A stretch of 48,912 bases of DNA from CAZHJG01 sp964533425 (GCA_964533425.1 CAZHJG010000002.1:1-48912), one strand, 5' to 3'. Positions 9,411-16,672 are shown, numbered from the stretch's first letter. The notes: generated by a model not told the origin, from the sequence alone. Made by a program: numbers and translations.

Positions 9411-9857
9411 GTGAAACAGAAGAAGTCAAAAGCCAAGCCAATCATGGATGTTATGCCCGCCAGGCAGGGTGCACGCACCGTTCAGCTACCTGAATTTCTG
9501 ACAGCAAAATTTCTAGGGATAGCTGCCGCAGTCGTAGTCGTTATCATAGTCATTGTTCTAGTGGTCAGCCACTATTCAAATAAATCGGCAGGCGGTCAAA
9601 AGCAGATAAATGACACCGTAGCCAAAGTAAGCAAACTTTTCCTTGTGCCGCAAGGCGAGCAGCCAACCCTGGCTATTATTAATGATGCTAGTAAGTACAA
9701 AAATATAACATTCTTTAAAGATGCTGCCAACGGCGACCGTTTGTTGATCTATGCGCAGGCCAGGGAAGCAATTCTCTACCGGCCAAGTATCAATAAAATC
9801 ATCGCTGTTGCTCCACTGAACCCGGGCACGGCTCCGACTACAACAAACACACGGTAA
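9411..9857 (+). CDS. Small single-pass membrane protein of the adhesin operon
   Basis: A 148-residue protein starting at GTG, 3 nt after the adhesin stop codon, so the two are probably co-translated. It has a basic cytoplasmic N-terminus (about 33 residues), one strongly hydrophobic helix (about 34-52, IAAAVVVVIIVIVLVVS) and a roughly 95-residue outer domain of alpha/beta composition with a Thr-rich end. No family is recognised. It could help export or anchor the adhesin, judged only from gene order. Its stop codon directly abuts that of the convergent serine hydrolase. Confidence 0.65.
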   Translation: MKQKKSKAKPIMDVMPARQGARTVQLPEFLTAKFLGIAAAVVVVIIVIVLVVSHYSNKSAGGQKQINDTVAKVSKLFLVPQGEQPTLAIINDASKYKNITFFKDAANGDRLLIYAQAREAILYRPSINKIIAVAPLNPGTAPTTTNTR

Positions 9858-10766
9858 TTAATGCAAGTTGTTGACGTACTTGTACACCATTGCTGATAAA
9901 TCCTTGATGTGTTTGTCGGCTGCCGGCCCGTCTTCGTTCAAAAGAATGCACAACGAGTAGTCTTTGTTGGGAACGTACACAATGCCACAGTCACTTTGAG
10001 TAATGTTACTAAAGGAACCAAGTTTACGAGCTACTAGCACATTGCTTGGTACGCCAGCCCGGATCCGGCTATTGTCATCGCTGTCCATAGTCAAGTAATT
10101 CAAGATAGATTGCGAGTCCTTTTCGTTCAAGAAACACGAGAAGTATAAGCATTGCAGCACGGAGTTATAGGAGCGTGAACTTATAAGCACCAGCGGCCCT
10201 TTATTGCTGTCACCGGCCTGCGTCTCGATGTCTAGATTATTCAGTGACTGGTCCGAAGCGGGTAGCAAGCCCTGCGTGGCATTAAAAATAGTGTAAGCGG
10301 CGGTATTATCCGACTCGCTGAGCGTAATCTTGGCCGCAGTATCTAAACGGACTTTTTGACCCGGCTTAAGATGCGCCAGGTTACCATACTTAGTGTCGTT
10401 GGAGTTGAGCGCACCACTTGGAACGGTAACTTCTTTACTTAACGAAATCTTGTTTTCCTCAACAGCCTTGTACAGATCCATAACGATAGGAATCTTCATA
10501 AGCGAAGCGCCAACCAGCTGATTGCTGTCGCCGTCACGGATTGTAGAACCCGTAAAGAGGTATTCGAAATAAAAGCTATGGTCAACGTTAGCCTTTGCCA
10601 AATAGCTCTTCACCTGATCTCTGAGTGGCTGGAAGTTGACGTCGTTATAGGCTGTTTTATCCTGAAAAAGACGGCTGGCAAGTAAGGGGTACTTATGTTC
10701 TTGCCTGTCAGCGCTCAAATCCGCGATTAAAAACACCGCCAGAACAATCGTGGCACACAGGAGCAC
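9858..10766 (-). CDS. Membrane-anchored serine beta-lactamase-like hydrolase
   Basis: A 302-residue protein of the serine beta-lactamase/PBP fold (class A-like). Visible motifs are the catalytic SxxK (Ser88-Leu-Met-Lys91), SDN at 152-154 and KLGS at 248-251 in place of KTG. The ExxLN omega-loop motif of true class A enzymes is not obvious, so a peptidoglycan hydrolase or esterase role is as likely as beta-lactam hydrolysis. The N-terminus is a hydrophobic anchor. The listed GTG start is not secure: the frame is open further upstream (ISKRLLYITSG would complete the signal peptide), and an AAGGAGG lies at 10802-10808, but no ATG, GTG or TTG occurs in frame between them. A -10-like TAAAAT (10809-10814) with TTCAAC 17 nt upstream overlaps that site. 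Confidence 0.75.
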   Translation of the reverse strand: MLLCATIVLAVFLIADLSADRQEHKYPLLASRLFQDKTAYNDVNFQPLRDQVKSYLAKANVDHSFYFEYLFTGSTIRDGDSNQLVGASLMKIPIVMDLYKAVEENKISLSKEVTVPSGALNSNDTKYGNLAHLKPGQKVRLDTAAKITLSESDNTAAYTIFNATQGLLPASDQSLNNLDIETQAGDSNKGPLVLISSRSYNSVLQCLYFSCFLNEKDSQSILNYLTMDSDDNSRIRAGVPSNVLVARKLGSFSNITQSDCGIVYVPNKDYSLCILLNEDGPAADKHIKDLSAMVYKYVNNLH

Positions 10767-10981
10767 ACCGCTAGTGATATACAGAAGTCTCTTGCTGATA
10801 GCCTCCTTATTTTACACAACGGGGAAGGTATGTTGAACGAGATTTTTTATTTTAAGGAAGCGCAAGGTGTTACTAACTGTAAGATATTTTACAGCACTTC
10901 ATATGCAAGGAGCCTATGCTGCAAGGGTATTAACAAATTGTCAAGACAAAGACCATTTGCCAAGACAAAAAAGGATAAAGT

Positions 10982-11089
10982 ATGACAATTGAACAAATGT
11001 TGGGCAACCTCCATACCATGGCGCAAAACACTTCCACGCCGGTGGCAAAGGCCACTCGCGCCAAAAACAAAAAAGTAACGCGCGTTTAG
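10982..11089 (+). CDS. Possible 35-residue basic protein
   Basis: An ATG-started frame of 35 codons (begins MTIEQMLGNLHTM, ends in a Lys/Arg-rich tail) with AAGGAT 8 nt upstream. Its TAG overlaps the TAA of the convergent gene by a TTAG tetranucleotide, a common arrangement for real neighbours. The tail (KATRAKNKKVTRV) could bind nucleic acid. No homologue is recognised; it may be chance. Confidence 0.35.
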   Translation: MTIEQMLGNLHTMAQNTSTPVAKATRAKNKKVTRV

Positions 11090-11511
11090 GCGGTTGGCAC
11101 CGGTGAACCGGAGATATTGACGAGCCACTGCACGCCGAACTTATCGACGCACATGCCAAACGTGTCGCCCCAAACAGCTTTTTCGAGCGGCATGGTCACC
11201 GTGCCACCTGCTGAAAGCTTTTCAAAGTAACCGCTGAGCAACGCTTCATCATCACCACTGAGAGACATGTTAAAAGTGTTACCTGGCTTGTATTCCATGC
11301 GCTTGGGTGTATCTGACGCCATAAACGTTAGGCCGCCAGGGGCCTCCAGAACCGAATGCATAATCAAATTTTCCTCGCTAGGGTCTTGTGCGGCGTGTAA
11401 ATCCTTAAATGTACGCAGATCAAGCTCCCCACCAAACACCGATTTATAAAACTCCATCGCCTCCCGCGCATTATCCTTAAAACTTAAATATGGATTAAGT
11501 TGTACTGCCAT
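11086..11511 (-). CDS. VOC-family (PhnB/glyoxalase-like) protein
   Basis: A 141-residue protein of the vicinal-oxygen-chelate fold, PhnB-like branch. It begins MAVQLNPYLSFKDNAREAME and contains FYKSVFGGEL and, near the C-terminus, WGDTFGMCVDKFGVQW, which are hallmark segments of this family. The frame extends 23 codons upstream, but ATG 11511 is chosen because AAAGGAGGG lies 4 nt before it. PhnB-like proteins often have no assigned substrate; this one is probably a soluble dimer. Gene order (VOC, DUF488, deoxyribosyltransferase-like, all on the minus strand) gives no clear pathway. Confidence 0.85.
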   Translation of the reverse strand: MAVQLNPYLSFKDNAREAMEFYKSVFGGELDLRTFKDLHAAQDPSEENLIMHSVLEAPGGLTFMASDTPKRMEYKPGNTFNMSLSGDDEALLSGYFEKLSAGGTVTMPLEKAVWGDTFGMCVDKFGVQWLVNISGSPVPTA

Positions 11512-11580
11512 AGACCCTCCTTTGCTTAATGTGATCAGTATAGTGCCCTGATTATAGTTCGACAGTAACAAAGCCGACAA

Positions 11581-11931
11581 TTATTTGCTATGCAGATAAT
11601 CCTGAAGAACTGCGGCATGATTAATTTTGGAGTCACGGGCAGCGTAGAGCAACGTAACGGTTTTGTGCTCATTGATTACTTTAAGCATGGCTGCCAGGGC
11701 TGGGTTCGTTTCGAGCTCTTTGCGGTACCGATGACTAAACTCTGCAAACTTACCAGAATCATGCTTAAACCACATGCGCAGCTCAGCTGACGGTGCTATA
11801 TCTTTTGCCCATTCATCCAGTAAAGCCTTTTCTTTACTAACACCGCGCGGCCAAAGCCGGTCCACCAATATCCTGAAGCCATCTTCTGGCTTTGGCTCAT
11901 CATAGATGCGTTTAATATGTACTTCAGTCAT
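11581..11931 (-). CDS. DUF488 (YeaO-like) protein
   Basis: A 116-residue protein matching the DUF488 family over its full length: IKRIYDEP near the start, the signature ILVDRLWPRGVSKEKA, WFKHDSGKFAEF, then a C-terminal strand TLLYAARD. Function is unknown for the family, which is small, cytosolic and common in bacteria. It lies 69 nt upstream of the VOC gene on the same strand, so the two may be co-transcribed. Confidence 0.88.
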   Translation of the reverse strand: MTEVHIKRIYDEPKPEDGFRILVDRLWPRGVSKEKALLDEWAKDIAPSAELRMWFKHDSGKFAEFSHRYRKELETNPALAAMLKVINEHKTVTLLYAARDSKINHAAVLQDYLHSK

Positions 11932-11969
11932 AAAGTTAGTATACCGCCATTGCAGAGGTTAGAACCAAA

Positions 11970-12473
11970 CTAATTAGTTTGGCGTACTAACTCAACGGCA
12001 TTCTTGCACATCTCAGGTAAATTATCTGCAATCTTAACGTCGGGACAATCCTGGTCAAATCGGCGTCTAATGTAACGAGCGTTACCAAAGCCGTCTTCTA
12101 TGCCAAGAGTGAGCCTGGCGCCCTCATACTCATGGCGCATTTTCCATTCGGCGAGCTCAAATCTTGAAGTTTGAGCATATGCACGTCCTGGGGTTTCCTC
12201 AGTCTGAGCTGCAAGCCAGAATCCGATGACACCAATTCGTCCAGCTTGACGTAAAAGGTATGTCTCCCAATCCACTTGTTTCTCATATACAAATGTTCCT
12301 TCGGGATAATCTCTACGGGGTGACGCCACGATTATCCCTGGATCTAAGCAATGAATTTGTGAAGCAGCCTCCGTTTGCCACTCGGGAGCACCTTGAATAG
12401 GGCCTGCCAAAAATATCACTGGACCATGTACTTCAACAATTTCAGGCGGTTGCAATAATAGACGTTCCGACAT
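11970..12473 (-). CDS. Nucleoside 2-deoxyribosyltransferase-like protein
   Basis: A protein of 167 residues. GPVIFLAGPIQG followed by PEWQTEA is the opening strand and nucleotide-binding loop of the nucleoside 2-deoxyribosyltransferase-like superfamily; later come GVIGFWLAAQTEETPGRAYAQ and FELAEW, in place of the usual D-x-x-x-A...E active-site region. Such enzymes move a deoxyribose between bases or cleave nucleotides; the exact substrate cannot be told. ATG 12473 is preferred to a TTG five codons upstream. tRNA-Arg(CCG) lies 48 nt upstream on the same strand, so the gene may be read from the tRNA transcript. Confidence 0.75.
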   Translation of the reverse strand: MSERLLLQPPEIVEVHGPVIFLAGPIQGAPEWQTEAASQIHCLDPGIIVASPRRDYPEGTFVYEKQVDWETYLLRQAGRIGVIGFWLAAQTEETPGRAYAQTSRFELAEWKMRHEYEGARLTLGIEDGFGNARYIRRRFDQDCPDVKIADNLPEMCKNAVELVRQTN

Positions 12474-12520
12474 AAGCCAATCGTACAATATGAAAATGAG
12501 ATTTAATAATACTTAAGCTT

Positions 12521-12597
12521 TGGTACGCGCGAAGGGATTCGAACCCCCGACCTTTGGTACCGGAAACCAACGCTCTATCCAGCTGAGCTACGCGCGC
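12521..12597 (-). tRNA. tRNA-Arg (anticodon CCG)
   Basis: A complete cloverleaf of 77 nt with encoded CCA: acceptor GCGCGCG pairs with CGCGCGT, D-arm GCTC-AGCTGGATA-GAGC, anticodon stem TTGGT/ACCAA with loop TTCCGGT, and T-loop GTTCGAATC. The anticodon CCG reads CGG. Confidence 0.96.
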
Positions 12598-12679
12598 AAA
12601 TCGATCAAAAACTAAAGGTACGGTATGCCTACGCGCTAAACTTCTGCTAAATAGAGCGTTTAACTAAATATTGTCGACT

Positions 12680-12710
12680 TCGCCAACGCCAGCTGAGCTA
12701 CGCGCGCAAA
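12680..12710 (-). repeat. Partial copy of the 5' part of tRNA-Arg(CCG)
   Basis: 23 nt starting in the leader of the tRNA and running through its acceptor 5' strand and D-arm (CAGCTGG) recur identically 110 nt upstream of the tRNA. After a loss of ATAGAG the copy continues with CGTTGG. A GCGCGTA resembling the 3' acceptor strand lies about one tRNA length away (12630-12636), but no T-arm is present. It looks like a decayed tRNA copy or a recombination footprint. Confidence 0.6.
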
Positions 12711-12752
12711 TTAACTGAACCTTCTTCAGTTTATCATTCAGTAGGAATTGGG

Positions 12753-13349
12753 CTAGCGCTCATCAGCATTGAGCAGAATGCCGTTGCTGTCGTATGGTGA
12801 GGTCAAGCCAACTGGCATTACTGTGTGCTCGCCGCTCTTATGACGGGCAACGATGTTGAGGCTAGGCCCCCGCGCACTCTCGTAATTGTTCGTTACCTGC
12901 ACCACGGCAGAAGTGGTGGAGAAGGGATCGGCTGCATACGAACCCCCAGGCGAAGCCGTAAAAATGAAGTCACTATCAACTTTTGCGACCCGTTCTGGAA
13001 GAGGACTGACTACGATACCCTTCACGCCATTGCCACGCTCAAATAACTGGAACAATCGCCACTTATTACCAACCCTGGCTTTAACCGGGTCCTGCGTTTC
13101 ATTCGTAAACGTGGTACGGGCACCAGGATGGGCCCAGAAAACGTCATAATTTGGTTCTACGCCAACTGGTTTACGATGATGAATGCGTTCTTCAAGCGTA
13201 CGAACCGCTCGCTTAAGCGGAGAAGTATTAGCCGTAGCCGTCGGTGCGCTTACCAGGCCAAGAGTGGCTGTCAAAGCCAACACAGCTAGACGATTGTGAG
13301 AGGAGCCATACGAAATGGCTCGATCTTTGGATTGCGAGAATTCACTCAT
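12753..13349 (-). CDS. Secreted or membrane-tethered protein of unknown function
   Basis: A 198-residue protein with an N-terminal hydrophobic segment (about 21-40, LAVLALTATLGLVSAPTATA) that may be a signal peptide with a long polar n-region. The remainder is a charged then beta-rich domain (FWAHPGARTTFTNETQDP, then SPGGSYAADPFSTTSAVVQV). No family is recognised. It has the best promoter in this part of the window, with only 10 nt between -10 box and ATG, so its mRNA has nearly no leader. It ends about 155 nt upstream of tRNA-Arg(CCG). Confidence 0.7.
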   Translation of the reverse strand: MSEFSQSKDRAISYGSSHNRLAVLALTATLGLVSAPTATANTSPLKRAVRTLEERIHHRKPVGVEPNYDVFWAHPGARTTFTNETQDPVKARVGNKWRLFQLFERGNGVKGIVVSPLPERVAKVDSDFIFTASPGGSYAADPFSTTSAVVQVTNNYESARGPSLNIVARHKSGEHTVMPVGLTSPYDSNGILLNADER

Positions 13350-13359
13350 AACAGATAGT

Positions 13360-13388
13360 AGTATATCTTATATTCGCACTTTTGTCAA
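13360..13388 (-). promoter_or_regulatory. Consensus promoter, near-leaderless start
   Basis: On the minus strand TTGACA (13388-13383), 17 nt, TATACT (13365-13360), then 10 nt to ATG 13349. The predicted leader is about 3 nt with no Shine-Dalgarno. Confidence 0.75.
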
Positions 13389-13399
13389 TGCATGCAGGG

Positions 13400-13831
13400 C
13401 TACTTGGCGGGTGCTGTTTTAGGCGCAGACAATTCAGGTAATACCTGCCGGATCGAAAATGTAACGATAAACGCGGCGATCAAACTACCTACCAATAATA
13501 AGGGGAATAAGATACTAAATGATAAAAATATTGCCAGCAGGCTTAGGGGCACGCACTTCGCCAGATATAACTTTGTCCCCTGATGATGACTGCGCACATA
13601 CTGATTTCCAACCACGATCGCCGTTACATAGCTTAACAGGTTGCCAATACCCAAAAGAAGTATGGCGGCGAGAAATCCGTAGTCGGTACTGTCATTTGAT
13701 GGGTCGGATGATAGGTTGCCAGTGACCAGACCTATAAGCAGCGTCAACACTATGCCGCCAACGACGCCGACGGCTAGAGCCCACAACCAGATGTGGAGAA
13801 ACAACCGTGATCTGAGTGTTGCCTTGATCAT
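13400..13831 (-). CDS. Membrane protein, three predicted helices
   Basis: A 143-residue protein with hydrophobic helices at about 12-37, 50-75 and 96-124. Between the second and third lies a short basic loop (NQYVRSHHQGTKLYLAK) probably in the cytoplasm. It resembles small uncharacterised CPR membrane proteins; no functional motif is visible. The -10 box TATACT (13845-13840) ends 8 nt before the ATG, so the transcript is probably leaderless. The next gene on the same strand (the secreted protein ending at 12753) has its own promoter. Confidence 0.7.
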   Translation of the reverse strand: MIKATLRSRLFLHIWLWALAVGVVGGIVLTLLIGLVTGNLSSDPSNDSTDYGFLAAILLLGIGNLLSYVTAIVVGNQYVRSHHQGTKLYLAKCVPLSLLAIFLSFSILFPLLLVGSLIAAFIVTFSIRQVLPELSAPKTAPAK

Positions 13832-13839
13832 ACATTTTC

Positions 13840-13845
13840 AGTATA
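13840..13845 (-). promoter_or_regulatory. -10 box for the membrane protein gene at 13831
   Basis: TATACT on the minus strand, 8 nt from the start codon; no clear -35. It predicts a leaderless mRNA. Confidence 0.45.
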
Positions 13846-13913
13846 ACAATTCCACCCCTAAAGTGATACGTTGTCCAGATGAGCCCGGCTATGCTTGCGG
13901 TATCATGTGTACT

Positions 13914-14429
13914 ATGGCCAAGACCATTCTTATTGTAGAAAAAATACGGATTATCGGCGTCAATCCCTACGTTCTAGTCACTGCTAACAAGGCCGCGGCG
14001 CTTAAGCCAGACTGGCGCAAACCCATGCCGGTTAGCCTACAAATTAATGGCGATGAGAGCCTTGAGTGGCGCACCAATATGATGCCGACCGGCGAAGGCA
14101 CCTTCTGCTTATACCTGCACGGCGAAATGCGCAAAGCTTCCAAAACCGAGGTAGGTGATACGGTGACTGTGAAAGTTTGGTTTAACGAGACATATCGAAA
14201 TGGTCCTCAAGATCCCATACCAGACTGGTTCCGTAAACCACTGGCCAAAAGCCCCACCGCCACCGCCAACTGGGAAAAGCTAACACCCAGCCGACAGAAG
14301 GAGATCCTGCGCTACCTGGCTAACCTTAAGTCTGACGAAGCCAAGCAGCGCAACCTGGCTCGCTTAATGCGATCCCTCGGAGGCGAGCCAACTCGTTTTA
14401 TGGGCCGTCACTGGGAAAATGGTAAATAA
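13914..14429 (+). CDS. YdeI/OmpD-associated-like protein with DUF1905 domain
   Basis: A 171-residue protein. The first part, about residues 1-90 (KPMPVSLQINGDESLEWRTN, then GTFCLYLHGEMRKA and GDTVTVKVWF), fits DUF1905, an AbrB-like barrel; the C-terminal helical part (NWEKLTPSRQKEILRYLANLK, split here by its context, with later KQRNLARLMRSL) fits the OmdA/YdeI domain linked to bacteriocin and peptide resistance in enterobacteria. The family role is poorly defined. The frame is open upstream but ATG 13914 is chosen by domain boundary and by TATCAT (13901-13906) 7 nt before it. The gene is divergent from the membrane protein at 13831. Confidence 0.75.
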   Translation: MAKTILIVEKIRIIGVNPYVLVTANKAAALKPDWRKPMPVSLQINGDESLEWRTNMMPTGEGTFCLYLHGEMRKASKTEVGDTVTVKVWFNETYRNGPQDPIPDWFRKPLAKSPTATANWEKLTPSRQKEILRYLANLKSDEAKQRNLARLMRSLGGEPTRFMGRHWENGK

Positions 14430-14457
14430 TTGACAACAAATTCGATGAATTTATAAT
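14430..14457 (+). promoter_or_regulatory. Promoter of the neprosin-like gene
   Basis: TTGACA (14430-14435), a 16-nt spacer and a perfect TATAAT (14452-14457), about 23 nt upstream of the likely transcription-start-to-ATG leader end at 14487. The -35 begins directly after the stop codon of the upstream gene. Confidence 0.8.
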
Positions 14458-14486
14458 TACAAATAGCACCAAATATAAATAAACAC

Positions 14487-15428
14487 ATGAAAACTAAAAA
14501 ATTGAACCAAATAGGATTCTCCCACGATCTAGTTTTAGTGCTCTTCCTCCTGATTTTCGCGATAGCCGGCGTCGGCTACATTGTAGCTAGTCACGCCGAT
14601 AGCCCGGCCGTGCCCAAGAGCGTAAAGGCCTATAGCGAAGCCAAGCAGAGCGTCTTCGACCCACATAAACCAACTTCGGCTGCGATAGCTAGTGCTGGCC
14701 CGGCGCTTTCCAAACAATTTACGGCGGCTGGGTATAGGGCGCCAGCCGGGTATCATTATGTTCAGGGCTTTGAAAACACCCGTGCTTCAGGTGTATCAGC
14801 TTACATCACGGTAGGTGACCCGACACTGGGTTCGGCCGCCGGCGCCCATTACGCGCCGCACTCATTGGCTCAAATAGGTATTGTTGGACCAACCGGTCAA
14901 GATGACGTGGAATTTGGCTGGAACGTGGACCCGAACAATCACGACTACAAGGCCCACCTCTTCGTATACGATGCCATAAAAGGCTGGAACGGCGGTCAAG
15001 GCTGCTACAACGGTTGTGGCTACGTTCAGGTTAGCAATAAGGTTGCACCCGGTGACATGGTGTACCCAGGGACACGTCGGCAATTTGCCATCATCCATCA
15101 GACTAATAGATGGTGGGTAATCTATAACGGCACCAAAATGGGTTATTATCCGGATTCTGTCTGGAAAAGACACAATGTTACCCTCACATACGGCGTGCGC
15201 GAAGGTGCCTGGGGCGAGGTGTATGAAGATAATGGCTACTGCACGCAAATGGGCCGTGGCGTCTTCCCATCCAACCCACGTACGGCAACTATTAGCGGCT
15301 TCAAAGTGTATGGCGCCGCCGTACAGTCCAACTTTTTGCCAGTCCTTGCCAGTAACCCAACAGCCTGGAACTTCAACTCCGCCACTACTACCTCATTCAA
15401 CTTCGGCGGGCCCGGCTACTGTAGATAA
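14487..15428 (+). CDS. Neprosin-like (DUF239) secreted glutamic peptidase
   Basis: A 313-residue protein with an N-terminal membrane/signal segment (about 13-34) and a C-terminal domain matching the neprosin family (PF03080), prolyl-type glutamic endopeptidases first known from plants. Matching blocks in order: VEFGWNVDPNNHDYKAHLF (141-159), GCYNGCGYVQ (172-181), RWWVIYNGTKMGYYP (208-222), then GAWGEVYEDNGYCTQMGRG (240-258). Glu142 and Glu244 stand where the two catalytic glutamates are expected, 102 residues apart. Four Cys (173, 177, 252, 312) could form disulfides outside the cell. The segment between residues 35 and 110 may be a propeptide. It has its own consensus promoter. The substrate is unknown; a role in digesting host or environmental protein is inference. 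Confidence 0.78.
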   Translation: MKTKKLNQIGFSHDLVLVLFLLIFAIAGVGYIVASHADSPAVPKSVKAYSEAKQSVFDPHKPTSAAIASAGPALSKQFTAAGYRAPAGYHYVQGFENTRASGVSAYITVGDPTLGSAAGAHYAPHSLAQIGIVGPTGQDDVEFGWNVDPNNHDYKAHLFVYDAIKGWNGGQGCYNGCGYVQVSNKVAPGDMVYPGTRRQFAIIHQTNRWWVIYNGTKMGYYPDSVWKRHNVTLTYGVREGAWGEVYEDNGYCTQMGRGVFPSNPRTATISGFKVYGAAVQSNFLPVLASNPTAWNFNSATTTSFNFGGPGYCR

Positions 15429-15466
15429 CTATTAATTGGTACAGTAGGGCCGACATTCCTCAAACC

Positions 15467-15509
15467 CTCAAGCCCGGGTTGAGAGTCTTATCGAGCTCCT
15501 GATGGAGCT
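15467..15509. other. Pair of hairpins downstream of the neprosin-like gene
   Basis: CTCAA-GCCCGGG-TTGAG (15467-15483) and AGCTCC-TGAT-GGAGCT (15494-15509) lie in the 110-nt gap between the peptidase gene and the convergent small gene. No U-tract follows either, so they are not classical terminators; they may protect 3' ends of the transcripts. Confidence 0.4.
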
Positions 15510-15538
15510 GAGAGGACGAGAAGATAGAACGAAACTTG

Positions 15539-15811
15539 CTACGGCGATTGGACGCTTGGATCCTCGGGGCCGCTAGTAAGTACTTGGCCTAGTGCAGATT
15601 GCCTAAATACACTTTCGGCTTCTTCCCAAGGGATATTGTTCTCAAGAGCTATTATGAGGGTTGCAAATTTTGGTGTGTATACAGGTGCTGCTGTACCAGA
15701 TTGTACTACCCAATCTGGCCGCTCAAAACCAGCGGCTAAACGCATTGCATAGTCAAAATCCCCCTCCGCAGGATGCCGATCTGATTTCGGGGCTCTATTA
15801 TGTCCAAACAT
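15539..15811 (-). CDS. Small hypothetical protein
   Basis: A 90-residue soluble protein, hydrophilic at the start (MFGHNRAPKSDRHPAEGDFD), with two possible helices (FDYAMRLAAGF and WEEAESVFRQSALGQVL). Composition looks like a genuine protein, but no family is recognised and the Shine-Dalgarno is weak. It is convergent with the neprosin-like gene and downstream of tRNA-Arg(UCG) on the same strand. Confidence 0.5.
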   Translation of the reverse strand: MFGHNRAPKSDRHPAEGDFDYAMRLAAGFERPDWVVQSGTAAPVYTPKFATLIIALENNIPWEEAESVFRQSALGQVLTSGPEDPSVQSP

Positions 15812-15882
15812 ACTTTGCTTACTTTACCATAGCATTAGCCAGGGTTTGAACAAGACCGCTTTGCTAGTATTAATTAACAGAT

Positions 15883-15959
15883 TGGTACGCCCTGCAGGAT
15901 TCGAACCTGCGACCTCCTGTTCCGAAGACAGGCGCTCTAATCCGCTGAGCTAAGGGCGC
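15883..15959 (-). tRNA. tRNA-Arg (anticodon TCG)
   Basis: A complete cloverleaf with encoded CCA. Acceptor GCGCCCT pairs with AGGGCGT; anticodon stem CCTGT/ACAGG encloses CTTCGGA, giving anticodon TCG; T-loop is GTTCGAATC. It would read CGA and possibly other CGN codons. A strong hairpin abuts its 5' end. Confidence 0.95.
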
Positions 15960-16095
15960 AAATATCCGGTGGATATTTGCGTAGACACGAGGGAACCGTC
16001 CTTAGTGAAACTACGCATTACTGTAGACGCGAGCCCCAGCTTTCGCTGGGGTAAACTCTGAATGCTAGAAATCTATGTGAAGATCTCGCATCTAC
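15958..16095 (-). ncRNA. Structured leader RNA fused to tRNA-Arg(TCG)
   Basis: On the minus strand three nested or consecutive helices precede the tRNA. GTAGATGCGAG (16095-16085) pairs over 11 bp with CTCGCGTCTAC (16033-16023), including one G-U wobble possible only in minus-strand RNA. It encloses CCCCAGC-GAAA-GCTGGGG (16051-16034), a 7-bp stem with a GNRA tetraloop. Next come GCGTAG/CTACGC (16016-16011 with 15984-15979), then GCAAATATCC-ACC-GGATATTTGC (15980-15958), whose last two bases are the first two of the tRNA. I recognise no known RNA family. It could be a long pre-tRNA leader or an independent RNA released by RNase P. Confidence 0.55.
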
Positions 16096-16183
16096 GGAAA
16101 CGCTTACATCTTACCAAAGAAGAGCAGCCCAAACTAGGGTTTGTTTTACTTGTGACGCTAAATGAGAAATAATTAAGCATAAG

Positions 16184-16672
16184 ATGAATCGACTGATTGC
16201 CTCCATGGATCGTAAGCAGGGAATCGCCAAGCATGGTTTTCAGCCGTGGTCTATACCTGAGGATGAAGCGCGATTCACGGAACTGACTAAGTCTGAGGGC
16301 GGCATTTGCTTAATCGGCAGCACGACGTTCAAAACTTTTCAAAAGGGGCCGCTGGCCAGTCGGCAAAACTACGTATTAACACATGATAAAACACCGATTG
16401 AAGGTGTTACACTTGTTCACAACCTTGAAGCGTTTTTTAAAGAATTCGTGAACAATAATATCTGGGTGATTGGCGGTGCGAACGTCTTTGCTCAGGTGAT
16501 GGAGCTGGATCAAGCCGACGAGCTGCTACTTACCCGCGTCGAAGCCGACTTTAACTGCAGCCAGTTCTTCCCCGACTTTTCTAAAGGGTATCAACTGCAG
16601 GAACAGAGTGAACTGCTCGAGCAAAACGGTTTTATATTTTCGTACGCTACGTATGTGAAAACTGCGGTCTGA
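16184..16672 (+). CDS. folA: Dihydrofolate reductase
   Basis: A 162-residue protein with the usual DHFR length and order: NRLIASMDRKQGIAKHG at the start, the substrate site PWSIPEDEARF with an acidic residue at the catalytic position, IGSTTFKTF for NADPH binding, VIGGANVF, and the C-terminal strand FSYATYV. It reduces dihydrofolate to tetrahydrofolate with NADPH in the cytosol. Together with folD downstream it points to retained folate one-carbon metabolism. No Shine-Dalgarno precedes ATG 16184. Confidence 0.9.
   Translation: MNRLIASMDRKQGIAKHGFQPWSIPEDEARFTELTKSEGGICLIGSTTFKTFQKGPLASRQNYVLTHDKTPIEGVTLVHNLEAFFKEFVNNNIWVIGGANVFAQVMELDQADELLLTRVEADFNCSQFFPDFSKGYQLQEQSELLEQNGFIFSYATYVKTAV

Noticed and set aside
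9858..10766. True class A beta-lactamase conferring resistance
   Set aside because: SxxK, SDN and a KxG-like motif are present, but the omega-loop Glu motif is not seen; only the fold is claimed.
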